Shown here one piece after another: positions 23,415 through 32,383 of a stretch of DNA of 64,000 bases. The stretch comes from an uncultured Actinomycetes bacterium (lineage in GTDB: Bacteria > Actinomycetota > Acidimicrobiia > Acidimicrobiales > Microtrichaceae), in contig CAINRS010000125.1 in the NCBI GenBank assembly GCA_903852755.1, forward strand, positions 48,065 to 112,064. Reading direction: 5' to 3'. How positions within the stretch are numbered: the first letter of the stretch is position 1; each line of letters opens with the position of its first letter. Below the pieces are notes generated by a model. That model was given only the letters and a program-made list of their open reading frames with translations, had not been told where the DNA came from and searched no databases. A program made the position numbers and the translations under genes.

Positions 23415-26264
23415 TCAGACGTCGAGCATCACGACGCCGTAGGGCGGCGCTGCGAGCGCACGCAGCTCCCCGGCGGCATCCTCGACGTCGAAGGTGACGG
23501 TCCGACCCTCGACCACGGTGAGGAGCGTCGCGTCGGCCCAGCTGAGCCACGGACTCACCGGTGCACCCGACAGGAGGGCCGGCGCCAGCACGACGACCAC
23601 GACGTCGTCGCCGAGCTCGTCGAGCACCGCCGGGCTGAGCACGAGGTCCGTCCGCGGTCGGGAGACGCCGGACGGGATGAAGCGGAGCCGGTCACCGTCC
23701 CGGCCGAGCGCCCGGCGGACCGCACTGGGGAGCGTCGGTCGCAGGACCCGGCGGATCACCTGCGGCATCGTGGCCGACCCCTCGACGAGCTGCGCGAGAC
23801 CCGGACGTCGCCCCTGGGCCAGTCGGAGCGAGAGCAACGGCGAGTCGATCTGGGCGTCGACGAGCACGACCCGCTGACCCTGCCCCGCCAGGGTCGCCGC
23901 CAACCCGGCCGCCAGACCCCGGGCGGCCCGGTCCGGACGCGGCGTCGTGACGACGAAGCGCCGCACGGGCGGTGCGACCACACCGGCCGGGTCGGTGGCG
24001 ACCGGGACCGGCGTCCGGTCGGCCGCTGAGGCCGCGACCTGCGCGAGCTGATCCGGCGAGGCCGAGAACCGGCGCCCGAGACGGGCGACGTGGGCCCACA
24101 CGCCGACGCCCACCTCCCGGCCCAGGTCGTCGTCGTTGTTGACCCGGGGACGGCGTTGCTGGAGCAGCACGAACGTGGCGGCCACCAGCGACCCGGTCGC
24201 CGCGCCGACGATCGCGATCCAGACGACCGGTCGGGGCACCAACTCCACGAACGCCTGGTCGGAGACGGGCACGTAGATCGGGCCCGTGTAGAAGCGCCGC
24301 TGACCCGGTTCGACCGGGCGGAACTCATCGGCGACCTGGTCCACCGACTGGCGCCGGGCGTCGGCGACCACCTGGTCGAGGGCCGGGATCAGGTAGGGCA
24401 GCACCTGCTCGTCCACCGCCCGGTCCGAGTCCGTGAAGGTGATCTCCAGGAAGACCGAGAAGTCCGGACGCGTCACGTCCACGCGCTCCTCGATCTCCGG
24501 GATCGACAGGTCCAGGCCGGCGAGCTCCTTGAGGGCCTGGGCGTAGGCACCCGAGTTGACCAGCGCGTGGATGCCCTGCGCCTGGTCGGACGAGACGTCG
24601 ATCCGTTCGGCACCGGAGCTCTCCTCGAGGCCGGGGACCACGATGTAGGCGGTCGCCACGTACTGCGGCGGCAACGCCCCGCCCACCGAGCCGAAGACGA
24701 ACCCGCCCACCAGCGCACCGGCGACCACGAGCCGCCGGTAGCGCTGCGAGACCCGCAGGTCGAACCGGGCGAGCGGTGGCGAGGTCCACGTCGAGGGGTC
24801 GAGCGGATGGATCTGGGCGAGGCGCCCCCGGCCCGCGGCGCGGACGGGCACGGGTGCTCGCGACACGACGTCGAGAGCGGTTCCCGGTGACGTCGACGCG
24901 GCCTGGTGGTACCCCCGCCACCTGGCCTGTCGAGACGGCACGTGCAACGCAGCCGCCAGGCCGATGAGACTCCACGACAACTTGTTGTTCAGCAGTGGCA
25001 GCAGGAGCATCCCCGAGAAGATCGGGGTCATCATCACCGCCATCGTCACCGAGGCGTCCCGGTACTGGGGCCACCTCGGGCGCAGGAATCCGTACAGGGT
25101 CACCGCGAACACCGCCACCCACGCCACGAGACCGACCACACCCAGGTCACCGGCGATGTCGAGGAACGTGTTGTGCGCCGAGACCTCGGTCCGCTTCTCG
25201 TCGAGCTTGAGCACCCCGGGTGTCGAGGCGAGCCGTTCGGGGATGAGCACGCGCACCTGCCCGAACCCGAACCCCGACAGCGGCTGCTCCTTGATCAACT
25301 CGATCGTGACGGTCCAGAAGTCGAGCCGGCCGGCCCCACGGTCGTTGAGGCCCCGGGCGGCGTTGACCGGATTCACGAAGAACAGCCCGAAGAACAGGGC
25401 GCCACCGGCGAGGAGCGCGACCGCCGCCGTGCGGACCCGGCGGCCCGGCGTGAGTCCGGGCTTGGTGAGCATCGAGACCATCAGGGCGAGCGCCGCCCCG
25501 ATCGCCCCCGAGCGACTGCCCGCACCGGCTGCCGCCAACATCACGTAGACGAGCACCCCGGAGTACATCAGGCGCTCACCGGGCGTGCGGGCGTTGCGGC
25601 GGTAGTAGATGGTCAACGGGATGAGCGACGCCTGGAGCAACCCGAAGAAGTTCGGGTCGCCGCCGAACCCGTCGGACCGGCCACCGATGAACACCGAGAC
25701 CACGCCGTTGGCGCCACCGATGAGCCCGCCGATCCAGTAGGCACGGAGGTACCGCATCACGTTCGCGTGGCTGTCGACCAGCAGCGCCGTCGAGGCCCAC
25801 ATGGCGAACGCCAGGCCGAGGAGTCCCATCTGGAACATCCAGCTCGGCACCTCGGCGGACCACGCGCCGCTGGCGACGGCCAGGATCAACAGGGCCATCG
25901 GCGGCATCCAGTAGAGGGCCGGGACCGCAGGCGGCCGCCACCGCTCGGCGAGGAGCTTCCAGAGCAGCACGACGAAGGCCACGGCGGCGAGGACCCGGCC
26001 GGCGCGGATCGGTCCCAGCCCGATCCCGTCGAAGTGGATGCAGAACGCCACGACCTCGATGAACAGCACCTGCTTGCGGATGACGAAGACGCCGATCCCG
26101 GCGAGGAACGCCACGAACACGGCCGCGGCGACACCCCAGCGGCTGAGCACCAGGAACGCCACGACCGGCACCGCGAGGAGCCCGAGCACGATCCACAGCA
26201 GGTCCGCCCGACGGTTGGGCGGCGGCGGGGACGACGGTGCGCTCGGTCGCTCGATGGTCTGCAC
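23415..26264 (-). CDS. Fusion of O-antigen ligase/polymerase with Wzz and Wzc-like domains
   Basis: About 949 residues in three parts. Residues 20-450 are a polytopic O-antigen ligase/Wzy-type region with roughly 11 hydrophobic segments and the motif SAHNTFLDIAGDLGVVG near 361. Residues 505-705 are a Wzz-type module: TM near 510, extracellular loop with SGAYAQALKELAG, and TM near 680-700. Residues 765-949 are a Wzc-like nucleotide-binding fold with VVLVDAQIDSPLLSLRLAQG but with TTPRPDRAARG where the P-loop should be. Polymerase and chain-length control are therefore in one chain. Start GTG at 26264; the frame is open to 26378 but that would overlap the divergent purine phosphorylase promoter. 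Confidence 0.85.
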   Translation of the reverse strand: MQTIERPSAPSSPPPPNRRADLLWIVLGLLAVPVVAFLVLSRWGVAAAVFVAFLAGIGVFVIRKQVLFIEVVAFCIHFDGIGLGPIRAGRVLAAVAFVVLLWKLLAERWRPPAVPALYWMPPMALLILAVASGAWSAEVPSWMFQMGLLGLAFAMWASTALLVDSHANVMRYLRAYWIGGLIGGANGVVSVFIGGRSDGFGGDPNFFGLLQASLIPLTIYYRRNARTPGERLMYSGVLVYVMLAAAGAGSRSGAIGAALALMVSMLTKPGLTPGRRVRTAAVALLAGGALFFGLFFVNPVNAARGLNDRGAGRLDFWTVTIELIKEQPLSGFGFGQVRVLIPERLASTPGVLKLDEKRTEVSAHNTFLDIAGDLGVVGLVAWVAVFAVTLYGFLRPRWPQYRDASVTMAVMMTPIFSGMLLLPLLNNKLSWSLIGLAAALHVPSRQARWRGYHQAASTSPGTALDVVSRAPVPVRAAGRGRLAQIHPLDPSTWTSPPLARFDLRVSQRYRRLVVAGALVGGFVFGSVGGALPPQYVATAYIVVPGLEESSGAERIDVSSDQAQGIHALVNSGAYAQALKELAGLDLSIPEIEERVDVTRPDFSVFLEITFTDSDRAVDEQVLPYLIPALDQVVADARRQSVDQVADEFRPVEPGQRRFYTGPIYVPVSDQAFVELVPRPVVWIAIVGAATGSLVAATFVLLQQRRPRVNNDDDLGREVGVGVWAHVARLGRRFSASPDQLAQVAASAADRTPVPVATDPAGVVAPPVRRFVVTTPRPDRAARGLAAGLAATLAGQGQRVVLVDAQIDSPLLSLRLAQGRRPGLAQLVEGSATMPQVIRRVLRPTLPSAVRRALGRDGDRLRFIPSGVSRPRTDLVLSPAVLDELGDDVVVVVLAPALLSGAPVSPWLSWADATLLTVVEGRTVTFDVEDAAGELRALAAPPYGVVMLDV

Positions 26265-26380
26265 GCGCGCCCCCGGAAGCGGTGTCCGGCCACCCCGGAC
26301 GAACGGGCTCAGGCTAGCGAGGGTCGCGCCGGGCGCCACAGCGGCGGTCACGCAGGGCCCCGAACTGCCAGACTCCACCC

Positions 26381-27184
26381 GTGTCGAACGACCTGGACCG
26401 TGCCCGGGTGGACGCCGACGTGGTGGCGTCCCGCCTCGGCCGGCACCGCGTGGCCGTGGTGCTGGGAACCGGGTGGGCCCGGGCGCTCGACGAGGTGGCC
26501 GGAGACGACCGACCGGCGTCCGTCCCCGTCCGCGACCTCCCGGGGTGGACCCCGCCCCGGGTACCGGGCCACGCCGGCTCGGTCTCCTCGGTCCACGTCG
26601 GAGGCACCGACGTGCTGGTGCTGGGCGGCAGGACCCACCTGTACGAGGGCAGTTCGGCGGCCCAGGTGGTCCACCCCGTCCGGGTTGCGGTCCTCGCCGG
26701 CGCCGAGGTGGTGGTCCTCACCAACGCCGCCGGATCACTGCGCGGCGAGGTCGGCCCCGGCGAGGTGGTCGTCGTGAGCGACCACCTCAACCTGACCGGG
26801 GTGAGCCCGCTGGTCGGCCTGCCGGCCCCCGACGGGTTCGTCGACCTGACCGACCTCTACTGCGCCAGCCGGCGCTCGGACCTGCACGACCGGGTCCGGT
26901 CCCTGCACGAGGGCGTCTACGCCGGTGTCGTCGGTCCGCAGTTCGAGACGCCGGCCGAGATCCGGGCACTGCGCACCCTCGGCGCCGACCTGGTCGGCAT
27001 GTCGACGGTCCTCGAGGCGATCGCCGCGACGCACGCCGGCGCCGCCGTCGTCGGGCTCTCGCTCGTGACCAACCTCGCAGCGGGACTGACCCCGACCGTG
27101 GACCACGACTCGATCCTCGAGGTCGGCCGGAACTCGCAGGACCGGTTGGCCGAGGTGCTCACCGCTGCGGTCGCCGGGAACTGA
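26381..27184 (+). CDS. punA: Purine-nucleoside phosphorylase
   Basis: A 267-residue trimeric-type PNP, which cleaves purine nucleosides with phosphate in salvage. VVLGTGWARAL opens the fold, GRTHLYEGSS is the phosphate/ribose motif, TNAAGSLRGEVGPGEVV is in the base-binding region, and GPQFETPAEIRALRTLGAD followed by GMSTVLEAIAA is diagnostic. TNLAAG near residue 235 carries the base-binding Asn. GTG start. Its stop is two bases from the stop of the convergent kinase gene. Confidence 0.93.
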   Translation: MSNDLDRARVDADVVASRLGRHRVAVVLGTGWARALDEVAGDDRPASVPVRDLPGWTPPRVPGHAGSVSSVHVGGTDVLVLGGRTHLYEGSSAAQVVHPVRVAVLAGAEVVVLTNAAGSLRGEVGPGEVVVVSDHLNLTGVSPLVGLPAPDGFVDLTDLYCASRRSDLHDRVRSLHEGVYAGVVGPQFETPAEIRALRTLGADLVGMSTVLEAIAATHAGAAVVGLSLVTNLAAGLTPTVDHDSILEVGRNSQDRLAEVLTAAVAGN

Positions 27185-27186
27185 GC

Positions 27187-28182
27187 TCAGTCGAGCAGAT
27201 CGGCCGCCAGTTCACGGAGCGACACCTGCGGGCGGGCGCCCAGGTGGCTGATCACCTCGGCGGCCGCGATCGATCCCAGCCGGGCGCTCACCTCGTGGGA
27301 GTGCCCCTGACTGAACCCGTACAGGAACCCGGCGGCGTACAGGTCGCCGGCGCCCGTGGTGTCGACCACCGCAGTGACGGGTGCGGCCGGGACGGCGATC
27401 GTGGCGTCCTCGGTGACCACGACGGAACCCGCAGCTCCCCGGGTCAGGGCGGCGATCGTCCCGTGGTGGCGCACCCTGGCGGCTGCGGAGTCGAAGTCGT
27501 CGACCTGGTACAGCGACGTGATCTCTGCCTCGTTGGCGAAGACCAGGTCCACGTGGTCCTCGATCAACGCCGTGAACGCAGCTCGGTGGCGCTCGACGCA
27601 GAACCCGTCCGACAGCGACACCGCCACCAGCGTGTCGTGCTCGTTGGCGTGGGCCGCTGCGACCCGGAAGGCCGCCTGCGCCTCGGGTGTGTCGAAGAGG
27701 TACCCCTCGAGGTAGAGCACCCTCGCCGAGCTGACGGCGGCGGGATCCACGTCGTCGGGGCCGAACGTCGCCGACGCACCGAGGAAGGTGTTCAGGGTGC
27801 GCTCGGCGTCCGGGGTGACCACGATCAGGCAGCAACCGGTAGCCGGACCGTGCGTCGCGGGGGGAACGTCGAACTCGACCCCCGACGCCCGCAGGTCGTG
27901 TGCGAACACCCCGCCGAGCTGATCGTCACGCACCCGGGAGAGGTAGCGGGCCGAACCGCCGAACGAGGCGAACCCCACCATGGTGTTGGCGGCCGATCCG
28001 CCGGAGACCTCGACGGTGGGCCCCATGAGCGCGTAGATCTCGGCGGCACGCTCCTCGTCGATCAGCTCCATGCCGCCCTTGACGACTCCGATGCGCTCGA
28101 CGAACCCGTCGTCCTCGTGGCTGAGGACGTCGACGAGCGCGTTGCCGATGCCGACGACGTCGACTGCAGTGGGGGTGGTCAC
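27187..28182 (-). CDS. PfkB-family kinase, probable adenosine kinase
   Basis: A 331-residue ribokinase-fold protein. VVGIGNALVDVLS near residue 9, then SGGSAANTMVGFASFGGSARYLSRV match PfkB signature 1 in adenosine/inosine kinase-like members. DTTGAGDLYAAGFLYG near residue 275 is signature 2, with the catalytic Asp. KGGMELID resembles the adenosine-kinase lid. The convergent PNP suggests purine salvage. Substrate specificity is not certain by eye. GTG start at 28182. Confidence 0.85.
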   Translation of the reverse strand: MTTPTAVDVVGIGNALVDVLSHEDDGFVERIGVVKGGMELIDEERAAEIYALMGPTVEVSGGSAANTMVGFASFGGSARYLSRVRDDQLGGVFAHDLRASGVEFDVPPATHGPATGCCLIVVTPDAERTLNTFLGASATFGPDDVDPAAVSSARVLYLEGYLFDTPEAQAAFRVAAAHANEHDTLVAVSLSDGFCVERHRAAFTALIEDHVDLVFANEAEITSLYQVDDFDSAAARVRHHGTIAALTRGAAGSVVVTEDATIAVPAAPVTAVVDTTGAGDLYAAGFLYGFSQGHSHEVSARLGSIAAAEVISHLGARPQVSLRELAADLLD

Positions 28183-28203
28183 GCGCCGACGGTAGAGGAC
28201 CGC

Positions 28204-29064
28204 TCAGGGGTCGACCAATCGCTTGACCCGGTTCGGCGGCACACCGAACCGTCCCGCCACGAGGCGGGCGGCATCCCGGCGTGACGCCCCACGGGCGACC
28301 TCGTCGTCGACCGCAGCCCGCAGCGCGGCGTCGTCGACCTCGGGCGGTCCGGGTGACGGGTCCACGACGAGGACGAACTCGCCGCGTGCCGGTTGGGCCT
28401 CGAGGTGCTCCACCGCCATGTCGAGCGACCCCACCCACACCTCCTCGTGGAGCTTGGTGAGCTCGCGGCAGAGCGCGACCTGCCGGTCGGCACCGCACAC
28501 GTCACGCAGCGCAGCCACGGTGGCCGCGACCCGGTGCGGCGACTCGTACAGGACCGAGGTGCAGCCCGACCCGGCGACCGCAGCGAGTCGGTCCGCCCGT
28601 TCCGACCCGCGGCGGGGCAGGAAGCCCTCGAAGGTGAAGCGGCCGGTGTCACCGCACAGGCCGCTCGCGACCAGGGCGACCGCAGCGGCGAAGGGTCCGG
28701 GGACCACCTCGACCGGGAGTCCGGCGCCGCGCACCGAGCGGATCAGGTGGGCACCGGGGTCGGACAGTGCCGGCATGCCGGCGTCGCTCACGAGCGCCAC
28801 GGTCCCGCCCGTCCGGATGCGGTCCACCAGGTCGGGGGTCCGGTCCCGTTCGACCACGGCGTCGAGGCGAAGTTGGTCGGTGGTCACCCCGGCGTGTGCG
28901 AGCAACCTCCCGGTCCGACGGGTGTCCTCGCTCGCCACCACGTCCGCCGACGCGAGCGCCTCGATCGCGCGGGGCGAGAGGTCGCCAAGGTTGCCGATCG
29001 GGGTGCCCACGACGACGAGTCGACCGGGCCGGGCCGGATCCGCAGGTGCGGTGGCTCGGGTCAC
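28204..29064 (-). CDS. rsmI: 16S rRNA (cytidine-1402-2'-O)-methyltransferase
   Basis: A 286-residue tetrapyrrole-methylase-fold enzyme that 2'-O-methylates C1402 in the P-site region of 16S rRNA. Landmarks are VVGTPIGNLGDLSPRA, VASEDTRRTGRLLAHAG, the SAM-binding VSDAGMPALSDPG and YESPHRVAATVAAL. The usual residue after SDAG is Thr; Met here is unusual. Its GTG start overlaps the DUF192 stop by 4 bases. Confidence 0.95.
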   Translation of the reverse strand: MTRATAPADPARPGRLVVVGTPIGNLGDLSPRAIEALASADVVASEDTRRTGRLLAHAGVTTDQLRLDAVVERDRTPDLVDRIRTGGTVALVSDAGMPALSDPGAHLIRSVRGAGLPVEVVPGPFAAAVALVASGLCGDTGRFTFEGFLPRRGSERADRLAAVAGSGCTSVLYESPHRVAATVAALRDVCGADRQVALCRELTKLHEEVWVGSLDMAVEHLEAQPARGEFVLVVDPSPGPPEVDDAALRAAVDDEVARGASRRDAARLVAGRFGVPPNRVKRLVDP

Positions 29065-29423
29065 CTGACGACCAGTCGCTCACCCGGGGCGACCCCCCAG
29101 GACGCGAACGATCCGGCGGCGGCCTCGAGGACGAACCGGCCACGCCGTCGCGGCCGGCTCACCCGGCGAGGCCGGAGGGTCCGCACGCCGACGACCTCGA
29201 GCTCGAGGACCCCGTCGGGGCGACGGTGACGTGGCCCGACGGAACACGCCCGGCAGAAGGCCACGTCGATGTCCCGCCGCATGCCGATCGTGTGGATCGA
29301 CCACGCCTCGAGCAGCAGCACGCCCTCGTGGTCCCGGCCCAGCAGTCCCCGACCCCGGGCGACGGCCGTGCGCGCCTCCTCCACAGCGGCGAGCACCTCA
29401 CCGTCCCGCAGGAGCCACGGCAT
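29061..29423 (-). CDS. DUF192 family protein
   Basis: A 120-residue protein of the DUF192 fold, function unknown. The family pattern is visible: RGRGLLGRDHEGVLLLEAWSIHTIGMRRDIDVAFC, where the usual core is a hydrophobic stretch, H-T-x-x-M and an I/V-D-V-x-F strand. The frame stays open upstream, but the ATG at 29423 gives the expected short N-terminus. Its stop overlaps rsmI (GTGA), so the two are coupled. Confidence 0.85.
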   Translation of the reverse strand: MPWLLRDGEVLAAVEEARTAVARGRGLLGRDHEGVLLLEAWSIHTIGMRRDIDVAFCRACSVGPRHRRPDGVLELEVVGVRTLRPRRVSRPRRRGRFVLEAAAGSFASWGVAPGERLVVR

Positions 29424-29497
29424 GGGAGGAGCATCGCGCACGCTCCCCGCCGGACACACCGCGGGGAGGTCGCGGACCGCGGGTCCACCGGCCCGGG

Positions 29498-30568
29498 TCA
29501 CACGTTGAACCGGAACTCCACCACGTCGCCGTCGACGACCTCGTAGTCCTTGCCCTCGAGCCGGAGGCGACCGGCGTCGCGTGCCGCCGACCAGGACCCG
29601 AGCTCGAGCAGTTCGTCCCACCGGACGACCTCGGCCCGGATGAACCCGCGCTCGAAGTCGGTGTGGATGACCCCGGCGGCCTGCGGTGCCCGGGCACCGG
29701 CACGGAAGGTCCACGCCCTGGTCTCCTTCTCGCCCGTGGTGAAGAACGTCCGCAGCCCGAGCATCCCGTAGGCGGCGTGCAGGAACGCCGGCAGCGCCCC
29801 CTCGCCCAGACCCAACTCCTCGAGCAGCTCGGAACGTGAGGCCTCGTCGAGCTGCGCAGCCTCGGCCTCGAGCTGGATCGACAGCCCCAGCACCGTGCCC
29901 CCGAACGCCGCCCGCACCGGAGCGAGCGCCGGCTCCGGATCGGCGAGCTGCGACTCGTCCAGGTTGACGAGCGCCAGGGCGGGCTTGGCGGTCAACAGGA
30001 AGAACGGCCGCAGCGCACCCAGCAGCTCCGGGGCGAGCGCCGCCCGGTAGAGGGGGGTGCCGGCGGCGAGCAGGTCGACCGCAGCGTCCATGGCGGCGAC
30101 CTCGTCGGCGACGGCCGGGGCGGCCTTCGCCGCCTTGCGTCGCTTCTCGAGTTGCTTCTCGAGCGACTCCAGGTCGGCGTAGACGAGTTCCACCTCGAGC
30201 GTCCCGAGCTGCTCGACCGGATCGTCCGACCCGGGGACGTCGTGGTCGGTGAAGGCCCGCAGGACGAACACGATGGCGTCGACCTCGCGGATGTGGGCGA
30301 GGAAACGGTTGCCGAGCCCCTCGCCCTGGGCCGCACCGGCGACCAGCCCGGCGATGTCGACGAACTGCACCGACGCAGGGACGACCTGGGCGCTCCGGCT
30401 CATCTCGGCGAGCGCGTCCAGGCGGGCATCCGGCACCTTGGCCACCCCGACGTTCGGGTCGACCGTCGCGAAGGCGTACGGGGCGGCGAGCGCCCCACCT
30501 CCGGCGAGCGCGTTGTAGAGCGAGGACTTGCCCGCGTTGGGCAGCCCGACGAAGCCGAATCGTTCCAC
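29498..30568 (-). CDS. ychF: Redox-regulated ribosome-binding ATPase YchF (Obg-like)
   Basis: A 356-residue Obg-family P-loop protein. FGFVGLPNAGKSSLYNAL is the P-loop, and the G2 region reads APYAFATVDPNVGVAKVPD. FVDIAGLVAGAAQGEGLGNRFLAHIREVDA is G3 with switch II, and LVNLDESQ stands at the noncanonical NxxE position. A C-terminal TGS domain (AWTFRAGARAPQAAGVIHTDFERGF) follows. The GTG at 30568 fits the family N-terminus; longer starts would add unrelated sequence. Confidence 0.94.
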   Translation of the reverse strand: MERFGFVGLPNAGKSSLYNALAGGGALAAPYAFATVDPNVGVAKVPDARLDALAEMSRSAQVVPASVQFVDIAGLVAGAAQGEGLGNRFLAHIREVDAIVFVLRAFTDHDVPGSDDPVEQLGTLEVELVYADLESLEKQLEKRRKAAKAAPAVADEVAAMDAAVDLLAAGTPLYRAALAPELLGALRPFFLLTAKPALALVNLDESQLADPEPALAPVRAAFGGTVLGLSIQLEAEAAQLDEASRSELLEELGLGEGALPAFLHAAYGMLGLRTFFTTGEKETRAWTFRAGARAPQAAGVIHTDFERGFIRAEVVRWDELLELGSWSAARDAGRLRLEGKDYEVVDGDVVEFRFNV

Positions 30569-30647
30569 GGTCCTCCGGATCTGGGTCGATGAGCGGGCGC
30601 TCACCCTAGGTCGCGACCATCGACCTGCCCACACCGGTCGAGCAGGA

Positions 30648-32273
30648 TCAGCCCCCCGCAGACTCCCCCGCACCCGTCGCCGGCGGTCGACCACCGGGTG
30701 CCAGGTCGTAGCGGTCCCGGACCGACGACGCGGCGCAGGCGCCACCGTCGGTTCCCGACGACTGGGCCAGTGCACGGTCGAGCAACGGGCTCGCTCCGCT
30801 GAAGACTCCCCAGGGACTCTCACACCCGGGGACCACCCAGGCGTGTGCCATCCAGCCGTTGGCGCTGGTCGACTTGCGACCTCCACGCGCGGCGCACTCC
30901 TCGGGCGTCGTGGTGGAGTCCCCGATCACGCCCGTGGGTCCGGTGCAGAGGCCGACGTGGCGGTGGTAGTGGTCGTTCGGCCCGGTGAAGCCCTGGGTCG
31001 GCTCGGCATCACCGGCGTGCCGCAGGTAGTAGCTGAGCCCGACCATCCGGGCCTCGGGCCCGTTGCCGTCGTAGAGCAGCATCTCGGGCTGCGTGATCTC
31101 GAACCGGTCGTCGACGAGTGAGAACTTCATGTAGTGCGCGGCGATCCCGGGAACGTAGGTGGTCACGCGCACCCATCCGCCGGCCACGGCGTCCGCAGCC
31201 GTCGGGTACGACAACGCGGTCTCCCGGGCGAGGGCCAGCTCCTCGGCGAGGCGGATGCACTCCGATGGGTCGACCATCGCCGTCCACGGCTGCGGACCGG
31301 CGTGCCCGCCGTGGCCACCGTTGTCGTCGGGCGCAGCGGTGTCCACGGCGTGTCCGCCGTGTGCTCCGTGGCCGGCACCGGAGGTCCGACCGGACCAGTC
31401 GACCCACGCCTGGTAGTCCTCCTCGCTCGCATCGGCGAGTGCGACGACGAGGTTGGCCGCAGCGACCTCGCCCCCGCCGGCCAGCGACGTCGCCGAGACG
31501 AGCCGGTCCAACCCGGGAGATCCCCGCCCCTGGTAGGGATCGGTCACCACCTGCTCCGTCATCCCGGGCGCGTGCACGTCCATCGCCCCACCTGCGCGGG
31601 TGTCGACGCCCATCCGGGCGGCGTCGGACCAGTACGAGCCGGGATTGAAGCCCAGGTCGCACCGGGCGGCGTCGATCGCCGCCATCTCGGCCTGGTGCGC
31701 AGCGACGTCGTCGTGGCCGACGGTGCCGTGGTCGTGGGCCGCTCCCGAGTGTCCGCTGGGCGTCGCGATGGCGGTGGTGGCGAGTCCCAACGCCGCCACG
31801 GCCACCACCGACGGCACCACCAACCCGGTGCGGACCGGCCGGCGGAGCAGGATCGTCGCCAGGGCGACGACCACGGCCGCGACCTCGAGTCCGGCCGTGA
31901 CGGCACCCACGGCGTCGACCGACTCGACGGTCCCGGCGTGGGCTCCGAACGGGAGTCCCACGTTGACGCTCGCCAACCACGTGGTCACGACCACGGCGCT
32001 CAGCGCCGCAGCGGCGACCCGCCACGGCGTTGACCCACGCCCGAGCACGAGCACGAGGGCCAGACCGACCTGCGCCCACCCGACCAGGGCGAAGAGGAGC
32101 GGATCCAACCACACACCGGGCCCGGTGTGCGCCGGGACCAGCGCCAGGTGGACGACACCTGCGGCCGCGAGCAACCCGGCCAGGACCACGTCGAGTCCAC
32201 CCGGCACTCCCGGACCGGTCCGCTCCGCCCGGCCGGGGTCACCGCTGCCCAGGTGCACCTGATCGTTCGTCAC
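30648..32273 (-). CDS. His-rich polytopic membrane protein, unknown function
   Basis: A 541-residue protein not assigned to a named family. About five hydrophobic helices occupy residues 25-170. An extracellular part carries three His clusters (HSGAAHDHGTVGHDDVAAH near 180; HGAHGGH and HGGHAGPQ near 300-325; GPNDHYHRHVGLC near 430). A C-terminal domain contains HYMKFSLVDDRFEITQPEMLLYDG, MVGLSYYLRHAG and GWMAHAWVVPGCESPWGVFS, with several Cys. The HYxxF...PExLLYD...VGLxYY pattern recalls secreted actinobacterial proteins of unknown role. The His density suggests metal (Cu, Zn or Ni) binding; this is inference. GTG start at 32273. Confidence 0.8.
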   Translation of the reverse strand: MTNDQVHLGSGDPGRAERTGPGVPGGLDVVLAGLLAAAGVVHLALVPAHTGPGVWLDPLLFALVGWAQVGLALVLVLGRGSTPWRVAAAALSAVVVTTWLASVNVGLPFGAHAGTVESVDAVGAVTAGLEVAAVVVALATILLRRPVRTGLVVPSVVAVAALGLATTAIATPSGHSGAAHDHGTVGHDDVAAHQAEMAAIDAARCDLGFNPGSYWSDAARMGVDTRAGGAMDVHAPGMTEQVVTDPYQGRGSPGLDRLVSATSLAGGGEVAAANLVVALADASEEDYQAWVDWSGRTSGAGHGAHGGHAVDTAAPDDNGGHGGHAGPQPWTAMVDPSECIRLAEELALARETALSYPTAADAVAGGWVRVTTYVPGIAAHYMKFSLVDDRFEITQPEMLLYDGNGPEARMVGLSYYLRHAGDAEPTQGFTGPNDHYHRHVGLCTGPTGVIGDSTTTPEECAARGGRKSTSANGWMAHAWVVPGCESPWGVFSGASPLLDRALAQSSGTDGGACAASSVRDRYDLAPGGRPPATGAGESAGG

Positions 32274-32345
32274 CGGCCACCCCCCCCTGTGCGACCAGAG
32301 CGACCCCTCGGATCGCCAGGTCGTCAGGACTGTAGTGGAGCCCGG

Positions 32346-32376
32346 TTGGAGCGACGCCCCCGGGGACCGGTAGCGT
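32346..32376 (+). promoter_or_regulatory. Promoter for the bL37-like gene
   Basis: TTGGAG at 32346-32351 and TAGCGT at 32371-32376 with a 19-base spacer. The ATG starts 8 bases after the -10, so the mRNA would be leaderless or nearly so. The arrangement matches the promoter before bS22. Confidence 0.55.
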
Positions 32377-32383
32377 CTGGTCC

